Assembly (NCBI GenBank): GCA_030149325.1
Contig: JASBRS010000071.1
Span: 1 to 64,000, forward strand
Direction of reading: 5' to 3'
From: Deinococci bacterium
GTDB lineage: Bacteria; Deinococcota; Deinococci; Deinococcales; Trueperaceae
Length of the DNA stretch: 64,000 nt
Position numbers and translations under genes: made by a program. The notes under the pieces were generated by a model. That model was not told the origin of the DNA. It searched no databases and saw only the letters and a program-made list of their open reading frames with translations. How positions within the stretch are numbered: the stretch's first letter is position 1; the number at the start of each line of letters is the position of its first letter. Shown here in pieces: positions 7,552-16,582 of the stretch.

Positions 7552-8538
7552 ATGAAGGTTCTCGTTACCGGCGCGCACGGCTTCCTGGGGAGCCACATCA
7601 GCGAACACCTGCTCGCGGCGGGGCACCTCGTCCGCGGCCTGGTGACGCCCTGGGGCGAGCTGGGCAACCTCGCCGGCGTGGCCGAGGCCGAGGGGCTCGA
7701 GCTGCGCCGCGCCGACCTCAGCCAGGAAGGCGACCTGGAGGGCCTGTGCGACGGCGTCGACGCCGTGGTGCACGCCGCCGCCCGCGTCGCCGACTGGGGC
7801 CCGTGGGACGCCTTCTACCGCACCAACGTGGTCGGCACGCGGCAGCTCCTGCGCTCGGCCTCCGACGCCGGCGTCCGCCGCTTCCTGTTCATCTCCAGCG
7901 TGGCCGTGCACCGCTACCGCGGCTTCCGCAACGCCGATCCGCGCTCGGTACCGCGCGACAACCTGCGCGACGCCTACGCCCACTCCAAGATCATGGCCGA
8001 GGACCTGGTGCTCGAGGCCCCGGACATCGAGCCGGTCATCGTGCGGCCCGGGCTGTGGCCGTTCGGTCCCCGCGACCCCAACTTCCGGCGGGTGGCCCGC
8101 GCGCTCGAGCAGGGCCTGCTGCCGCTGGTGGGTCGCGGCGATCGCGTCATCAACACCGCCTACGCCGAGAACCTGGCGCTGGGCGTGCGCCTGGCGCTGG
8201 AGCGTCCCGAGGCCGCGCATCGCGTCTACGTCATCGCCGACGAGGGCATGCCGAGCTGGCGCGAGGTGCTCGGGGAGCTGGCGCGGCTGTTGGGCGAGCG
8301 CCCGCCGAGGCTGCACCTCCCCGGCACCCCCACGCGCGCGCTGGCGAGCGGCGTGGAGGCCACCTGGGGAGCGCTGTTCCCCCGCAACGAACCGCCCATG
8401 ACGCGCTACCGGGCCAGCCTGATGACCCACGACGTGCACTTCAGCATCCGCCACGCCGTCGAGGAGCTCGGCTTCGAGCCCGCGGTGTCATGGCGCGAGG
8501 GCCTCCGGCGTACCGTCGGGGCCCTCTCCCCCGCCTGA
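7552..8538 (+). CDS. NAD(P)-dependent epimerase/reductase resembling ceramide reductase CerR
   Basis: Extended short-chain dehydrogenase of 328 residues. The dinucleotide loop TGAHGFLGSH is at residues 6-15, the NVVGT helix follows, the catalytic serine pair is near 115, and YAHSK places Tyr142 and Lys146. The C-terminal half (RPGLWPFGPRD, then a substrate domain) resembles the 3-beta-hydroxysteroid dehydrogenase-like group. In Caulobacter a protein of this class, CerR, reduces the 3-keto group of ceramide; together with the spt and GNAT genes upstream, the same role is proposed here. Alternatively it could modify a nucleotide sugar for the glycosyltransferases downstream. It lies 82 bases after the CPBP gene. 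Confidence 0.75.
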   Translation: MKVLVTGAHGFLGSHISEHLLAAGHLVRGLVTPWGELGNLAGVAEAEGLELRRADLSQEGDLEGLCDGVDAVVHAAARVADWGPWDAFYRTNVVGTRQLLRSASDAGVRRFLFISSVAVHRYRGFRNADPRSVPRDNLRDAYAHSKIMAEDLVLEAPDIEPVIVRPGLWPFGPRDPNFRRVARALEQGLLPLVGRGDRVINTAYAENLALGVRLALERPEAAHRVYVIADEGMPSWREVLGELARLLGERPPRLHLPGTPTRALASGVEATWGALFPRNEPPMTRYRASLMTHDVHFSIRHAVEELGFEPAVSWREGLRRTVGALSPA

Positions 8539-8541
8539 GCC

Positions 8542-8561
8542 GACGCGCGCGCGAGCGCGTC
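8542..8561 (+). terminator. Hairpin directly after the cerR-like gene
   Basis: GACGCGC (8542-8548) pairs with GCGCGTC (8555-8561) around a six-base loop, three bases after the stop codon. There is no T-run, as is common in very GC-rich genomes. It separates the ceramide genes from the glf promoter. Confidence 0.35.
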
Positions 8562-8614
8562 CCAGCAAGGCTCCGGGGCCCGGAGGCGCAGGGCGCCGAC
8601 GGGGGCGGCGGTGG

Positions 8615-8620
8615 TAGGAT
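8615..8620 (+). promoter_or_regulatory. -10 element of a leaderless promoter for glf
   Basis: TAGGAT, eight bases before the glf ATG at 8629. No ribosome-binding site is needed if transcription starts at the ATG. Confidence 0.5.
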
Positions 8621-8628
8621 GGCGCGAT

Positions 8629-9729
8629 ATGGCCGACGGCTTCGACTACCTCATCGTCGGTGCGGGCTTCGCCGGCGCCGTCCTCGCCGAGCGGCTCGCC
8701 AGCCAGCGCAACCGAAGGGTCCTGCTGGTGGAGCGCCGCGACCACATCGCCGGCAACGCCTACGACGAGTACGACGACAACGGCGTGCTGGTGCACCGCT
8801 ACGGACCCCACATCTTCCACACCAACGCACGCTCGGTGTTCGACTACCTCTCGCAGTTCACCGCCTGGCGCCCCTACCAGCACCGCGTCCGCGCCCTCGT
8901 CGACGGCCGACTGGTGCCCATCCCCATCAACCTCGACACCGTCAACACGCTCTACAACCTCGACCTGTCGAGCGACGAGCTGGAGGCGTTCTTCGCCGCC
9001 CGCGCCGAGAAGCGCGAGCGCATCGAGACCTCCGAGGACGTGGTGGTGGCGCGCGTCGGGCGTGAGCTGTTCGAGAAGTTCTTCCGGGGTTACACGCGCA
9101 AGCAGTGGGGGCTCGAGCCCAAGGAGCTCGACGCCACCGTCACGGCCCGCGTGCCGGTCCGCACCAACCGCGACGATCGCTACTTCACCGACGTCTACCA
9201 GGCCATGCCGCTGCATGGCTACACCGCCATGTTCCGGCGCATGCTGGCCCACCCCAACATCAAGGTGATGCTGCAGACGGACTACCGCGAGGTGGCCGAG
9301 CTCGTCCCCCACAAGCACCTGATCTACACCGGGCCGATCGACGAGTACTTCGGTCACAGCCTCGGGCCCCTGCCCTACCGCTCGCTGGAGTTCGAGTTCG
9401 TGACCCACGACGAAGCCCAGGTGCAGGAGACGGGGACCATCAACTACCCCAACGACCACGCCTACACCCGGCGCACCGAGATGAAGCACCTGACGGGCCA
9501 GAAGCACGACCGGTCGGTGCTCGTCTACGAGTACCCGCGCGCCGAGGGCGACCCCTACTACCCCGTGCCCCGCCCGGAGAACCGCGCGCTCTACGAGGCC
9601 TACGCCGCCAAGGCCGCCGAGCTCGAGCACGTCACCTTCGTCGGCCGCCTGGGCACCTACCGCTACTACAACATGGACCAGGTCGTCGCCCAGGCCCTGA
9701 AGACGTTCGAGACGCTACCGGACGTGTGA
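8629..9729 (+). CDS. glf: UDP-galactopyranose mutase
   Basis: Flavoenzyme that interconverts UDP-galactopyranose and UDP-galactofuranose, the donor for galactofuranose in glycans and glycolipids. 366 residues, usual length. The FAD-binding loop GAGFAGAVLAERLA is near residues 11-24, followed by VERRDHIAGNAYDEYD and GPHIFHTN (about 63-70). RGYTRKQWG, RYFTDVYQAMP and FVGRLGTYRYYNMDQ at the C-terminus are all characteristic. The start is the ATG eight bases after TAGGAT. It heads a transcription unit with a glycosyltransferase and a flippase-like protein, so a galactofuranose-containing envelope lipid is likely. Confidence 0.95.
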   Translation: MADGFDYLIVGAGFAGAVLAERLASQRNRRVLLVERRDHIAGNAYDEYDDNGVLVHRYGPHIFHTNARSVFDYLSQFTAWRPYQHRVRALVDGRLVPIPINLDTVNTLYNLDLSSDELEAFFAARAEKRERIETSEDVVVARVGRELFEKFFRGYTRKQWGLEPKELDATVTARVPVRTNRDDRYFTDVYQAMPLHGYTAMFRRMLAHPNIKVMLQTDYREVAELVPHKHLIYTGPIDEYFGHSLGPLPYRSLEFEFVTHDEAQVQETGTINYPNDHAYTRRTEMKHLTGQKHDRSVLVYEYPRAEGDPYYPVPRPENRALYEAYAAKAAELEHVTFVGRLGTYRYYNMDQVVAQALKTFETLPDV

Positions 9730-9755
9730 TCGCGACCGACCTCCGAGCGCCCAGC

Positions 9756-10937
9756 ATGAACCCCACCCCCACGCGGCCCCGCCTCCTCATCGCCATGATC
9801 GAGGCCGGCGGCGGGCACCGTGCCCCCTCGCTGGCGATCCAGGCCGCGCTCGAGCGCCGCTACCCCGGACGCTTCGAGGTCGACGTGCTCGACATCATGC
9901 GGCACACCGGCGACGAGCGCCTCGACGACCGCCACAAGGCGTCGTGGCGGTGGATGCTGGCGCATCCGCGGGTGACGTTCTGGCTGCAGGGCCTGATCGA
10001 CCGCGGGCTGCCGGTGGCCTGGACGCGGTGGGGCCAACGCCGCCTCCTCGGCGCCTTCAGCCGTCACCTGGCCGACTTCGTGCGCCGCGGCCGCTACGAC
10101 CTGGTCTTGGCCGTCCACTTCATGCCGCTCCAGGCGGCCGCCATGGCGCGGCGCCGGGGCGCGTGGCAGGTCCCGCTGATCGGGCTCGACACCGATCCCT
10201 TCGACGGGCACGCCCTGTGGGCGGTTCCCGAGGTCGACGAGATGATCGTCGCCAGCGAGGAGGCGGCGGCGCTGCTGGCCGCCAAGGGGGTGCCCAGGTC
10301 GCGGCTGCGCAGGTTCGGCTACCCGCTGGGGCTGGCCTTCGTCGACGCCGCCGGTGCCGACGCGCGCGAACAGACGGCGGCCCGCGCCCGCCTGGGGCTC
10401 GAGCCAGACGCCCTGACCGTGCTGCACACCCCCGGCGGCGAGGGCATCGGCGGCGACGTCGAGGGCACCGTGCGCGCCGTGCTGGAGGCCGGCCTCGACC
10501 TGCAGTACGTCGTCATCGCGGGCCGCAACGAGGGCCTGCGCCAACGCCTCACGCAGCTCGCGGCCGCCCACCCCAGCAGCGCCACGCGCCTGCGGGTCGA
10601 GGGGTTCACCCGCGCCATGGCCGATTGGATCGCCGCCAGCGACGTGGTGCTGGCCAAGGCCGGTGCCTCCTCCACCCTGGAGGCGCTGGCGTTGGGGACG
10701 CCGGTGTTCCACACCAGCTACGTCGCGCCCAACGAGAAGCGCAACCTCGACTTCTGCGCTCGGCACGGTATCGGTGGCTACGTCCCCACGCCGGCGGCGG
10801 TGGTGGCGCTGCTCGAGCCCCTGACCCGCGACCGAGCCCCCCTGCGGGCCTGGCGCGGGGCGATCGAGGCGCTCGACTTCGAGCCGGGCACGCTGGCCAT
10901 CGCCGACCACCTGGCGGAGCTGCTGGAGGCGAGATGA
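9756..10937 (+). CDS. MGDG-synthase/UgtP-like glycolipid glycosyltransferase
   Basis: 393 residues. N-terminal GGGHRAPSLAIQAAL matches the membrane-binding loop of the monogalactosyldiacylglycerol synthase family, which transfers a sugar to a lipid acceptor. The C-terminal half is a GT28 donor domain with FTRAMADWIAASDVVLAKAGASSTLEAL and GTPVFHTSYV. The lipid acceptor could be diacylglycerol or, given the spt genes upstream, a ceramide. Two starts are possible: ATG 9756, used here, and GTG 9726, which overlaps the glf stop (GTGA) and would add ten residues. Co-transcribed with glf and the next gene, whose ATG overlaps this stop. Confidence 0.85.
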   Translation: MNPTPTRPRLLIAMIEAGGGHRAPSLAIQAALERRYPGRFEVDVLDIMRHTGDERLDDRHKASWRWMLAHPRVTFWLQGLIDRGLPVAWTRWGQRRLLGAFSRHLADFVRRGRYDLVLAVHFMPLQAAAMARRRGAWQVPLIGLDTDPFDGHALWAVPEVDEMIVASEEAAALLAAKGVPRSRLRRFGYPLGLAFVDAAGADAREQTAARARLGLEPDALTVLHTPGGEGIGGDVEGTVRAVLEAGLDLQYVVIAGRNEGLRQRLTQLAAAHPSSATRLRVEGFTRAMADWIAASDVVLAKAGASSTLEALALGTPVFHTSYVAPNEKRNLDFCARHGIGGYVPTPAAVVALLEPLTRDRAPLRAWRGAIEALDFEPGTLAIADHLAELLEAR

Positions 10938-11922
10938 ACCGCACGGTCCTCCGGTCGCTGATCGTGTCGATGCTGCTGAGCACGCTGGGTCTGGCGTGGG
11001 TGGTGTTCCGCGTCGGGAAGGTCCAGGACCTGGGGATCATCCGGGAGCTGCCGCTGCGCTACGCGCTGGCGGCGCTCGGCGGTTTGCTGGGCGCGTTCCT
11101 GATGGCGGCGCTGCGGCTGCGGGTGCTGTGCGGCCGTCTGGGGCACCGCCTGCAGCTCCACCACGCCTTGCGCGCGCACATCCTGGGGATGTTCAGCGCC
11201 ACCGTCACGCCCGGCGGCAGCGGCTCCACGCCCGCCCTGGCGCTTGCGCTGCAGGGGCAGAGGTTGCCCCCGGGGACGGCCTGGGCCGTGGGTGTGGCCG
11301 TCTTCGGGACCGACGCGCTGTTCCATACCTGGGGGCTGCCGATCTCGCTGGGGCTGCTGTACGCGCTGGGTCTCTACCCCCACACGCCGGGCTGGCTGGC
11401 GCTCGGCGGGCTGACGGTGGTGCTGTCGGCGGCGGTGGCGTACCTGGTGCAGTTCCGGCTGGCCTGGCTCGAGCCCATCGCCCGCTGGCTGCTGCGCGGC
11501 GTGCTGGTGCGTTGGCGCCGACGCGGGTTGCGCTTCGTGGAGACGATGCTGGAGGCGAACCGGCTGTTCAACAACGCGCCCGCCCGCTTCCACCTGGCGC
11601 TGCAGGCGGTGACGGCGGCGTCGTGGATCAGCTTCTTCAGCATCCTGTACTTCCTGGCCCGCGGGCTGGGGCTGCAGGTGTCGCTGCCGGCCATCGAGGC
11701 GGCACAGATGGTGGTCACGGTGATGTCGACCTTCGTGCCCACCCGGGCGGAAGCGGCTTCTTCGAGCTGGGGATCTCCTACGTGCTCATCGCGCGCGGCG
11801 GCGGCAACGCGGTGCCGGGCGTGGTGCTGTTGTGGCGCCTGGTGACCTTCTACTCGATCTTCCTGCTCGGCCCGCTGCTGGGCGGCTACCTCGTGACCCG
11901 CCGCATCCAGAGCGCCGACTGA
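10934..11922 (+). pseudogene. Flippase-like (UPF0104/AglD) membrane protein, frameshifted
   Basis: The intact protein would have 329 residues and about eight membrane segments, of the lysylphosphatidylglycerol-synthase transmembrane family linked to lipid or glycolipid translocation. The family motif TPGGSG occurs twice: near residue 93 (VTPGGSGST) and again where PTPGGSGFFELG is expected. The reading frame breaks at 11742-11744: CCCACCCGGGCGG lacks one C, so the first frame runs on to an unrelated end at 11845. The remaining 60 residues (GGSGFFELGISYVLIARGGG...) continue in the next frame to 11922. A single missing C in a C-rich stretch may be an assembly error. ATG 10934 overlaps the upstream stop (ATGA). 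Confidence 0.8.
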
Positions 11923-11962
11923 CGCGCGTCCCCAGCCGCTGCACGGCTCGTTGGGAGGACGA

Positions 11963-13168
11963 TCAGGTCGACGCGCGCGACCGCGGCGCCGCCGCCGACG
12001 CGGGGGCCGTCGCCGTGTGCGCAGCGGCCTCGACCAGCTCCTCGTAGAGCGCCTGCAGGCGGCGGCCGATGGCGGGCAGCTCGAAGGCGGAGGCCGAGTC
12101 CCGGGCCGCACGCCGGTACGCTGCCAACCGCGCGTCGTCGGCCAGCATCGCGGCCAGCACCTCGGCGCCGCGCTCGGGATCGCCATGGGGGTAGCTCTCC
12201 CCCGCCCGGCAGCCGGCGACCAGCTCCGGCACGGCGCTCGTGGGGTAGTCGGCGGTGAGCACGGCGCAACCGCAGCTCATCGCCTCCAGCGTCGCGATGC
12301 TCTGCAGCTCGGCTTCCGACGGCATCAGGAACACGTCGGTGGCCTCGAGCAGCGTGCGCTTCCGGTGCTCGTCCACGAACCCCAGGAGCCGCACGTGGTC
12401 GGCGACGCCGGCACGTCGCGCCAGCTCCGGCAGACGATCGGCGAACGGGCCACGTCCGGCGATGGCCAGGACCGCCCGCACCCCGCGCCGGCGCGCCCCC
12501 GCCAACAGCCCGATGAGTTCCTCCGGGTGCTTCTCGGGGTACAAGCGGCCGACGTAGGTCAGCACCACGTCCTCGCCGCCCAGCAGCTCGGACCGCAGCT
12601 CGTCGACCTCGACGGTGAAACCGGGACCGGGATCGAAGGTCGGAAGGCCGTTGGAGACGACTTCGATGCGCGGCGGCCGGTAGCTGCGGGCCAGGCGACC
12701 GGCGAAGGCCGTGGGGGCGACGACGCAATCGGCCCCCCCGAAGAGGCCGCGGTAGAAGCGCTTGAGCACGGCCTCCAACAGCGGCCGCAAGGGGCCCAGG
12801 TGCATCGAGGTGTTCTGTTCCTGGATGTGCAGCCCCATCACCACCGGCACGCCGCGGCGCCGCGCCAGCCGCAGGGTGGCGGCCGCCAGCGGGCCCGGCA
12901 GGTTGATGTGCACGATGTCCGCCCAGTCGAGGACGGGGCCCAGCACCGATCGGCGCGGTAGCGCGATGTGCGACAGCGATCCCAGCGGCACCACGGGAAC
13001 GGTGAGGAGCCGAACGCCGGCCGGCGGCTCGGTCTGCCCTCGCTGGCGCCCCACCACCACGCGCACCTCGTTGCCTAGGGCCGCGAGGGCGGCCACGTGG
13101 GCCTCGGTGGCCGTGGCCTGGCCGCCGAACCCCGGGTAGGCCTCATCGGTGACGTAGGCGATCCGCAT
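11963..13168 (-). CDS. GT4-family glycosyltransferase
   Basis: 401 residues of the GT-B fold, transferring a sugar from an activated donor, probably to a lipid or envelope glycan. The N-terminus MRIAYVTDEAYPGFGGQATA contains the acceptor-domain glycine loop. VHINLPGPL and VMGLHIQEQN (about 90-125) follow, then LTYVGRLYPEKHPEELI and the C-terminal retaining-GT signature MPSEAELQSIATLEAMSCGCAVLT (E-x7-E). ATG 13168 is chosen over a longer reading to 13195 because it starts the fold and lies eight bases from TACAAT. Convergent with the flippase-like gene, 40 bases away, so it belongs to the neighbourhood but not to that operon. Confidence 0.85.
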   Translation of the reverse strand: MRIAYVTDEAYPGFGGQATATEAHVAALAALGNEVRVVVGRQRGQTEPPAGVRLLTVPVVPLGSLSHIALPRRSVLGPVLDWADIVHINLPGPLAAATLRLARRRGVPVVMGLHIQEQNTSMHLGPLRPLLEAVLKRFYRGLFGGADCVVAPTAFAGRLARSYRPPRIEVVSNGLPTFDPGPGFTVEVDELRSELLGGEDVVLTYVGRLYPEKHPEELIGLLAGARRRGVRAVLAIAGRGPFADRLPELARRAGVADHVRLLGFVDEHRKRTLLEATDVFLMPSEAELQSIATLEAMSCGCAVLTADYPTSAVPELVAGCRAGESYPHGDPERGAEVLAAMLADDARLAAYRRAARDSASAFELPAIGRRLQALYEELVEAAAHTATAPASAAAPRSRAST

Positions 13169-13176
13169 CCCGCGGA

Positions 13177-13182
13177 ATTGTA
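13177..13182 (-). promoter_or_regulatory. -10 element of a leaderless promoter (GT4 gene)
   Basis: TACAAT on the minus strand, eight bases before the ATG at 13168. It faces the divergent TAGACT box at 13234. Confidence 0.5.
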
Positions 13183-13233
13183 CCCCTGCGAACATGAGAG
13201 CGAACGCGCACCCGTCGCGGCAGGGGCCGTGGG

Positions 13234-13239
13234 TAGACT
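13234..13239 (+). promoter_or_regulatory. -10 element of a leaderless promoter (ABC permease)
   Basis: TAGACT, seven bases before the GTG at 13247. The spacing supports that GTG as the start rather than the in-frame GTG at 13229, which overlaps the upstream edge of the promoter. Confidence 0.5.
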
Positions 13240-13246
13240 GGAGGCC

Positions 13247-15814
13247 GTGGGCACCGTCTTCCGACTCGCCGTACGCAACCTCCTACGCCACCCCTGGCGC
13301 AGTCTGGCCACCGTCCTGGGGGTGGGCGTCGGCATCGCCGCCGTCCTGACCACCCTGTCGGTGGGCGACAACGTCGAGGCCAACGTCCGCTCCGCACTGC
13401 AGGCCGCCGCCGGCAAGGCCGACCTGCTGGTGACCCCAGGCGCCGAGGGGCGCGCGGTCTTCGAGGACGGCCCTGCGCTCGCCCTCGTCCGCCAGACGCC
13501 CGGCGTCCAGGCGGCCTACCCCGTGCTCAACACCCGAGCCGAGCCCGTGCGTACCGTCCAGGACTTCAAGCGCTCGATCATCCCCGGTGTCGACACCGGC
13601 TTCCAGCTCAGCGGACGCGCCACCGACGTCCCCGCCGACCTACCGGCGCGACTGGCCCAGGGCTCGTTCCCTCGGGCGGGCTCGGATGGCGTCGCCATCG
13701 CCCAGGGCTTCGCGACCGAGCGGGGCATCGCGGTCGGCGACACCGTGCGCTTCGCCACCGCCTTCGGCGACGTGCCGCTGCACGTCACCGGGCTGCTCGA
13801 CGACCGTTTCGGCCTGGCCAGCACCAACGGCGGTCGCGTCGGCATCATCGCCATCCAGGACCTGCGGACGATCCTCCACCTGCCGGGCCGCGCCTCGCAC
13901 CTCGAGGTGGTGGTCGACCCCGCGGTCCCGGTCGAGACGGTACGCACCCGCCTCGAGCAGCGCCTCGCGACGCTCGACGCCGGGCTGGTCGTCACCTACC
14001 CCGCGGTGTCGGGCAACGTCGCCTCGGGCATCGTCGACACCCTGCAGTCGGGGCTGTCGGTGCTGGCCGTGACGTTGCTGGCGCTGGGCGGCTTCATGGC
14101 CTACAACACCTTCATGGCCTCCGTGGTCGAACGGACGCGCGAGTACGCCTTGCTGCGAACCATCTGCATGACCCGTGGCGACGTCCAGCGCCTGGCGCTC
14201 CAGGAGGCGGCGCTGCTGAGCTTCTCGGGGGTGATCGTCGGCCTGTTGCTGGGGGTGGGCCTCGCCTACCTCATCACGCGCATGAACGCCGTCAGCCTGG
14301 GGTTCGACTTCCGTACCTTGGTGATCCCGGTCCGTAGCGTGCTGATCGCGTCGGGAGTAGGGGTCGCGGTGTCGCTCGCGGCGGGCGTGCTGCCGGCGCG
14401 CAGCGCCTCGCGCACCCCTCCGATCGCCGCCAGTCGCGAGGCCGAGGAGACCGCGCCCCCGCGGAGGGTGAGGCTGGGATGGCTGGTCCTGGTGCTCGGC
14501 GTGGTGATGGGGGCGTTGCCGTGGTCGGGCTACCTGGCGTTGGCCGCCAGCGGCGTGGCGATGGCGCTGTTCTTCGTGGGGGTGACGCTGGCCACGCCCA
14601 GCCTGCTGAGGCCCGCCTTGGGGCTGTTCCGACCGCTGCTGGTGCGCGTCTACGGGGCCGCCGGCCGCCTCGGCGCCAGCTTCGCGCTCCGCAACGCCCC
14701 CCGCAACGGCGTCGCCATCGGAACGGTGGCCGTCGGGACCGGCCTCATCATCGGCGTCGGCTCGTTGGTCGCCGGCATCAACCACGCCATCGGATCGTGG
14801 GTCGACACCACCGTCGTCGGCGACATCTTCGTCACCTCGCCGGTGAGCTTCCCGGCCGACTTCGAGGCCAAGGCACAGGCCTTGCCCGGCGTCGCGGTGG
14901 CGAGCGGCGTGGGCATCCGGGTGGTGCGCTTCGAGCCCGCCACCGGAGGGCGCGGCCGCTCGATCGCCTTGATCCTCGTCGATCCCCAGCGCTTCGACCC
15001 CCAGGGGGGTTTCGGGCGCTTCCAGTACATCCAGGGGCAGGGCAACAACGAGGAGGGCTACCGTGCGCTGGCCACGGGGGGCGAGGTGCTGGTGGCCAAC
15101 ACCATGCGCGACCGCTACGGCATCCACAAGGGCGACACCATCCGTCTGCGCACCGTCGACGGCTTCCACGACTTCCCGGTCGCCGGCGTGGTCGTGGACT
15201 TCACCGGCGGCGGCGAGACCGTCGTCGGCAGCATCCACGACATGGGCCTGTTCGGCGGCGGCTCGCCCGACCTCTACGTCATCGCCGACCGCCCCGGGGC
15301 CGACCCGCACAAGGTCCGGCAGGAGCTGCTGAGCGCCTTCCCCGAGCTCCATCTCGACGCGACCCTCAACGCCGACTACCGGCGCTACATCCTCGAGCTG
15401 ACCCAGCGCTCCTTCCAGACCACCAACACCCTGCTCCTGATCGCCGTGCTGGTGGCGGCCCTCGGCGTGGCCAACACCCTGGGGATGAACCTCCACAGCC
15501 GCAGCCACGAGATCGCGGTGCTGCGCACGGTCGGCTTGACGCGCGCCGGTGTGCGCCGTCTCATCGCCGCAGAAGGTATCGTGGTGACTTTGGTGGGCGC
15601 CGCCCTCGGCATCGCCTTCGGGCTGCTGCTGGGCAGGGTGGTGACCGCCGGAGCGAGCGCGCTCACCGGCTTCGTGCTGACCCCCGTGGTCGACTGGACG
15701 CTGGTGGGGGTCTCGCTGGCGGCCTCCCCGCTGGTGGGCCTGCTGGCTTCCCTGCTGCCGGCACGCAGGGCAGCGCAACTCTCTCCGACGCGTGCGTTGG
15801 GGTCCGTGGAGTGA
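13247..15814 (+). CDS. MacB/FtsX-type ABC transporter permease
   Basis: 855 residues with two FtsX-type halves. The N-terminal membrane anchor (RNLLRHPWRSLATVLGVGVGI) precedes a periplasmic MacB-like domain (about 45-270), three membrane helices around 270-400 and two more segments at about 410-460. A second ASFALRNAPRNG anchor near 480, a second periplasmic domain, and a C-terminal FtsX helix block follow (from about 725 to the end). Such permeases extract lipoproteins, lipids, peptides or drugs from the membrane rather than importing solutes. The ATPase follows after two bases and an MMPL exporter after that. Substrate unknown; the lipid genes just upstream make an envelope lipid conceivable. 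Confidence 0.88.
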   Translation: MGTVFRLAVRNLLRHPWRSLATVLGVGVGIAAVLTTLSVGDNVEANVRSALQAAAGKADLLVTPGAEGRAVFEDGPALALVRQTPGVQAAYPVLNTRAEPVRTVQDFKRSIIPGVDTGFQLSGRATDVPADLPARLAQGSFPRAGSDGVAIAQGFATERGIAVGDTVRFATAFGDVPLHVTGLLDDRFGLASTNGGRVGIIAIQDLRTILHLPGRASHLEVVVDPAVPVETVRTRLEQRLATLDAGLVVTYPAVSGNVASGIVDTLQSGLSVLAVTLLALGGFMAYNTFMASVVERTREYALLRTICMTRGDVQRLALQEAALLSFSGVIVGLLLGVGLAYLITRMNAVSLGFDFRTLVIPVRSVLIASGVGVAVSLAAGVLPARSASRTPPIAASREAEETAPPRRVRLGWLVLVLGVVMGALPWSGYLALAASGVAMALFFVGVTLATPSLLRPALGLFRPLLVRVYGAAGRLGASFALRNAPRNGVAIGTVAVGTGLIIGVGSLVAGINHAIGSWVDTTVVGDIFVTSPVSFPADFEAKAQALPGVAVASGVGIRVVRFEPATGGRGRSIALILVDPQRFDPQGGFGRFQYIQGQGNNEEGYRALATGGEVLVANTMRDRYGIHKGDTIRLRTVDGFHDFPVAGVVVDFTGGGETVVGSIHDMGLFGGGSPDLYVIADRPGADPHKVRQELLSAFPELHLDATLNADYRRYILELTQRSFQTTNTLLLIAVLVAALGVANTLGMNLHSRSHEIAVLRTVGLTRAGVRRLIAAEGIVVTLVGAALGIAFGLLLGRVVTAGASALTGFVLTPVVDWTLVGVSLAASPLVGLLASLLPARRAAQLSPTRALGSVE

Positions 15815-15816
15815 CG

Positions 15817-16557
<741 letters not shown>

Positions 16558-16582
16558 GCGGGCGGCGGCCCCGGCAGAGAGC

